DNA of 64,000 nucleotides, taken from assembly GCF_900163645.1 (NCBI RefSeq), contig NZ_FUKM01000032.1:1-64000 (forward strand), written 5' to 3'. Origin of the DNA: Halomonas citrativorans (GTDB lineage: Bacteria; Pseudomonadota; Gammaproteobacteria; Pseudomonadales; Halomonadaceae). This document shows, in pieces, positions 62,761-64,000 of the stretch (its first letter is position 1; the number at the start of each line of letters is the position of its first letter). A program made the translations under genes and the position numbers. The notes below the pieces were generated by a model, which saw only the letters and a program-made list of their open reading frames with translations, made no database searches and had not been told where the DNA came from.

Positions 62761-64000
62761 TTACGCTTTTTCTCTCGCAATAGCACGGTAAGCGATATCA
62801 CGGCGATATTCAGCGCCCTCCCAGCGAATCTCATTGACACCTTTATAAGCCTGCTGCTGTGCGCTAAATACACTCTCGCCCAGTGCCGTCACACACAGTA
62901 CACGACCGCCGGAGGTCGTTACCTCGTTGTTCGCGTTCAGCGCGGTGCCCGCATGAAACACCTTGCTGTGCTGCTCGGCTTTTGCCAAACCATCAATGAC
63001 ATCGCCTTTACGGTAGCTGGCTGGATAACCGCCCGCCGCCATGACCACCCCCACCGCGGCACGTGAATCCCAATGGCACGTTTTACCCGCCAACTGCCCC
63101 TGGGCACCGGCAAGGCAAAGCTCAGCAAGATCAGACGTCAGGCGCATCATGATGGGCTGAGTTTCGGGGTCACCAAAGCGGCAGTTATATTCAATCACTT
63201 TGGGCTGCCCGGTCTGGTCGATCATCAACCCGGCATACAAAAATCCGGTATAGGCATTGCCTTCAGCGGCCATCCCTTTAACCGTGGGTACGATGACCTG
63301 TTCCATGATGCGGGCATCAACGTCTGGCGTCACGACCGGTGCAGGTGAGTAAGCGCCCATGCCGCCTGTATTTGGGCCTGTGTCGCCATCGTAGGCGCGC
63401 TTATGGTCTTGGCTTGTGGCCATGGGAACGATGTTTTCGCCATCGACCATGACGATAAAGCTCGCTTCTTCGCCTTCAAGAAACTCTTCAATGACAACGC
63501 GAGCACCGGCATCGCCAAAGGCATTGGCTTCGAGCATATCGCGAATGGCGGCTTCGGCCTCCACTTCACTCATGGCAACGATCACGCCCTTACCTGCCGC
63601 CAAGCCATCTGCCTTGATGACGATAGGCGCACCGACCTTGTGTAAATATGCCAACGCAGGCGTTACCGTGGTAAACGTCTGATAAGCCGCCGTTGGAATA
63701 GCATGGCGCGCCAGGAAGTCCTTGGTAAATGACTTGGAGCCTTCAAGCTGGGCTGCGGCTTGGGTGGGGCCAAAGATGGTCAGGCCAGCCGCTTGAAAGC
63801 GGTCAACGACGCCTTCGACCAGAGGCGCTTCTGGACCGACGACGGTCAAGCCAATACGCTCTTTGAGCGCAAATGCTTCTAACCCGGCCAAGTCGGTGGC
63901 CGCAATATCGATATTGGTCAGCTTGTCTTCAGTAGCCGTACCGGCATTGCCGGGCGCTACAAATACCTGCTCAACATTATCAGATTGCGCTAATTTCCAC
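62761..64000 (-). CDS. purD: Phosphoribosylamine-glycine ligase, N-terminus outside window
   Basis: This is PurD, the second enzyme of purine synthesis. The open frame continues to the window edge (WKLAQSDNVEQVFVAPGNAG), so about the first 16 residues are missing. ATP-grasp motifs: IKADGLAAGKGVIVA, EEFLEGEEASFIVMVDGE, TGPNTGGMGAYSPAPVV and EYNCRFGDPETQ, with the usual C-terminus. The gene continues leftward to a stop at 62761. Confidence 0.97.
   Translation of the reverse strand, partial: WKLAQSDNVEQVFVAPGNAGTATEDKLTNIDIAATDLAGLEAFALKERIGLTVVGPEAPLVEGVVDRFQAAGLTIFGPTQAAAQLEGSKSFTKDFLARHAIPTAAYQTFTTVTPALAYLHKVGAPIVIKADGLAAGKGVIVAMSEVEAEAAIRDMLEANAFGDAGARVVIEEFLEGEEASFIVMVDGENIVPMATSQDHKRAYDGDTGPNTGGMGAYSPAPVVTPDVDARIMEQVIVPTVKGMAAEGNAYTGFLYAGLMIDQTGQPKVIEYNCRFGDPETQPIMMRLTSDLAELCLAGAQGQLAGKTCHWDSRAAVGVVMAAGGYPASYRKGDVIDGLAKAEQHSKVFHAGTALNANNEVTTSGGRVLCVTALGESVFSAQQQAYKGVNEIRWEGAEYRRDIAYRAIAREKA

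Noticed and set aside
1..64000. CRISPR arrays, rRNA, tRNA, insertion sequences, prophage
   Set aside because: No regularly spaced repeats of CRISPR type, no transposase or integrase frame, no rRNA and no foldable tRNA were seen.

Overview
The window looks like chromosome of a moderately halophilic gammaproteobacterium, most likely Halomonadaceae (Halomonas/Vreelandella type). I infer this from mid-range base composition, very acidic secreted proteins, strong similarity of the housekeeping genes (glyA, ettA, purD, tesA) to gammaproteobacterial versions, and gene content. No search was run, so the genus is an inference.

Layout. 1-4.7 kb: end of a chemoreceptor gene, a well-formed small-RNA candidate, a MotB-like gene without motA, two lipoproteins (the second FlgO-like) and a GT9 glycosyltransferase. 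4.7-7.4 kb: glyA and an O-antigen-ligase-type gene. 7.6-14.7 kb: a DUF4214 zinc-carboxypeptidase-like protein, two proteins sharing a small DUF6447-like domain, a SapC-family protein, and a 1152-residue DUF4214/RTX-type surface protein. 15.4-35.3 kb, all on the minus strand and mostly with overlapping or closely spaced genes: a type I secretion system (ABC protein, HlyD, TolC), an initiating sugar-phosphate transferase, a Gtr-like three-gene module, manC, and after a 224-bp gap a seven-gene cluster with four glycosyltransferase domains, Wzm, Wzt and a coiled-coil methyltransferase carrying a DUF4214 domain. 35.4-42.7 kb: a divergent pair of DUF4214 enzymes, a 5'-nucleotidase and an ExeM/NucH-like nuclease, with a Pho box between them. 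42.9-44.3 kb: a phosphomannomutase-type gene. 44.7-49.2 kb: an AspT-type antiporter paired with a large PLP decarboxylase. 50.5-54.6 kb: ybbP-ybbA-tesA. 54.8-64 kb: mixed housekeeping genes (EamA permease, SelW-like protein, MFS, ettA, Coq7-like protein, HIT protein, PrkB, thioesterase, purD).

How it fits together. The central 28 kb reads as a cell-surface assembly locus. It encodes one abundant-looking acidic RTX/S-layer-like protein, a SapC protein (family named after the Campylobacter fetus S-layer locus), a type I exporter that could secrete it, and an ABC-dependent polysaccharide pathway that could make its anchor. The organisation resembles Caulobacter, where the S-layer protein RsaA, its type I exporter and the O-polysaccharide genes are neighbours. 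Five proteins here, one of them a probably cytoplasmic glycan methyltransferase, carry DUF4214. My main hypothesis is that DUF4214 recognises the polysaccharide made by this locus, so that secreted enzymes (peptidase, nucleotidase, nuclease) are kept on the surface with the S-layer-like protein. The Pho box suggests that part of this surface set scavenges phosphate from nucleic acids.

Other points: an 88-bp duplication carrying the glyA promoter, REP-like repeats, a PAS-domain gene remnant, and a Coq7-like protein lacking four of six di-iron ligands.
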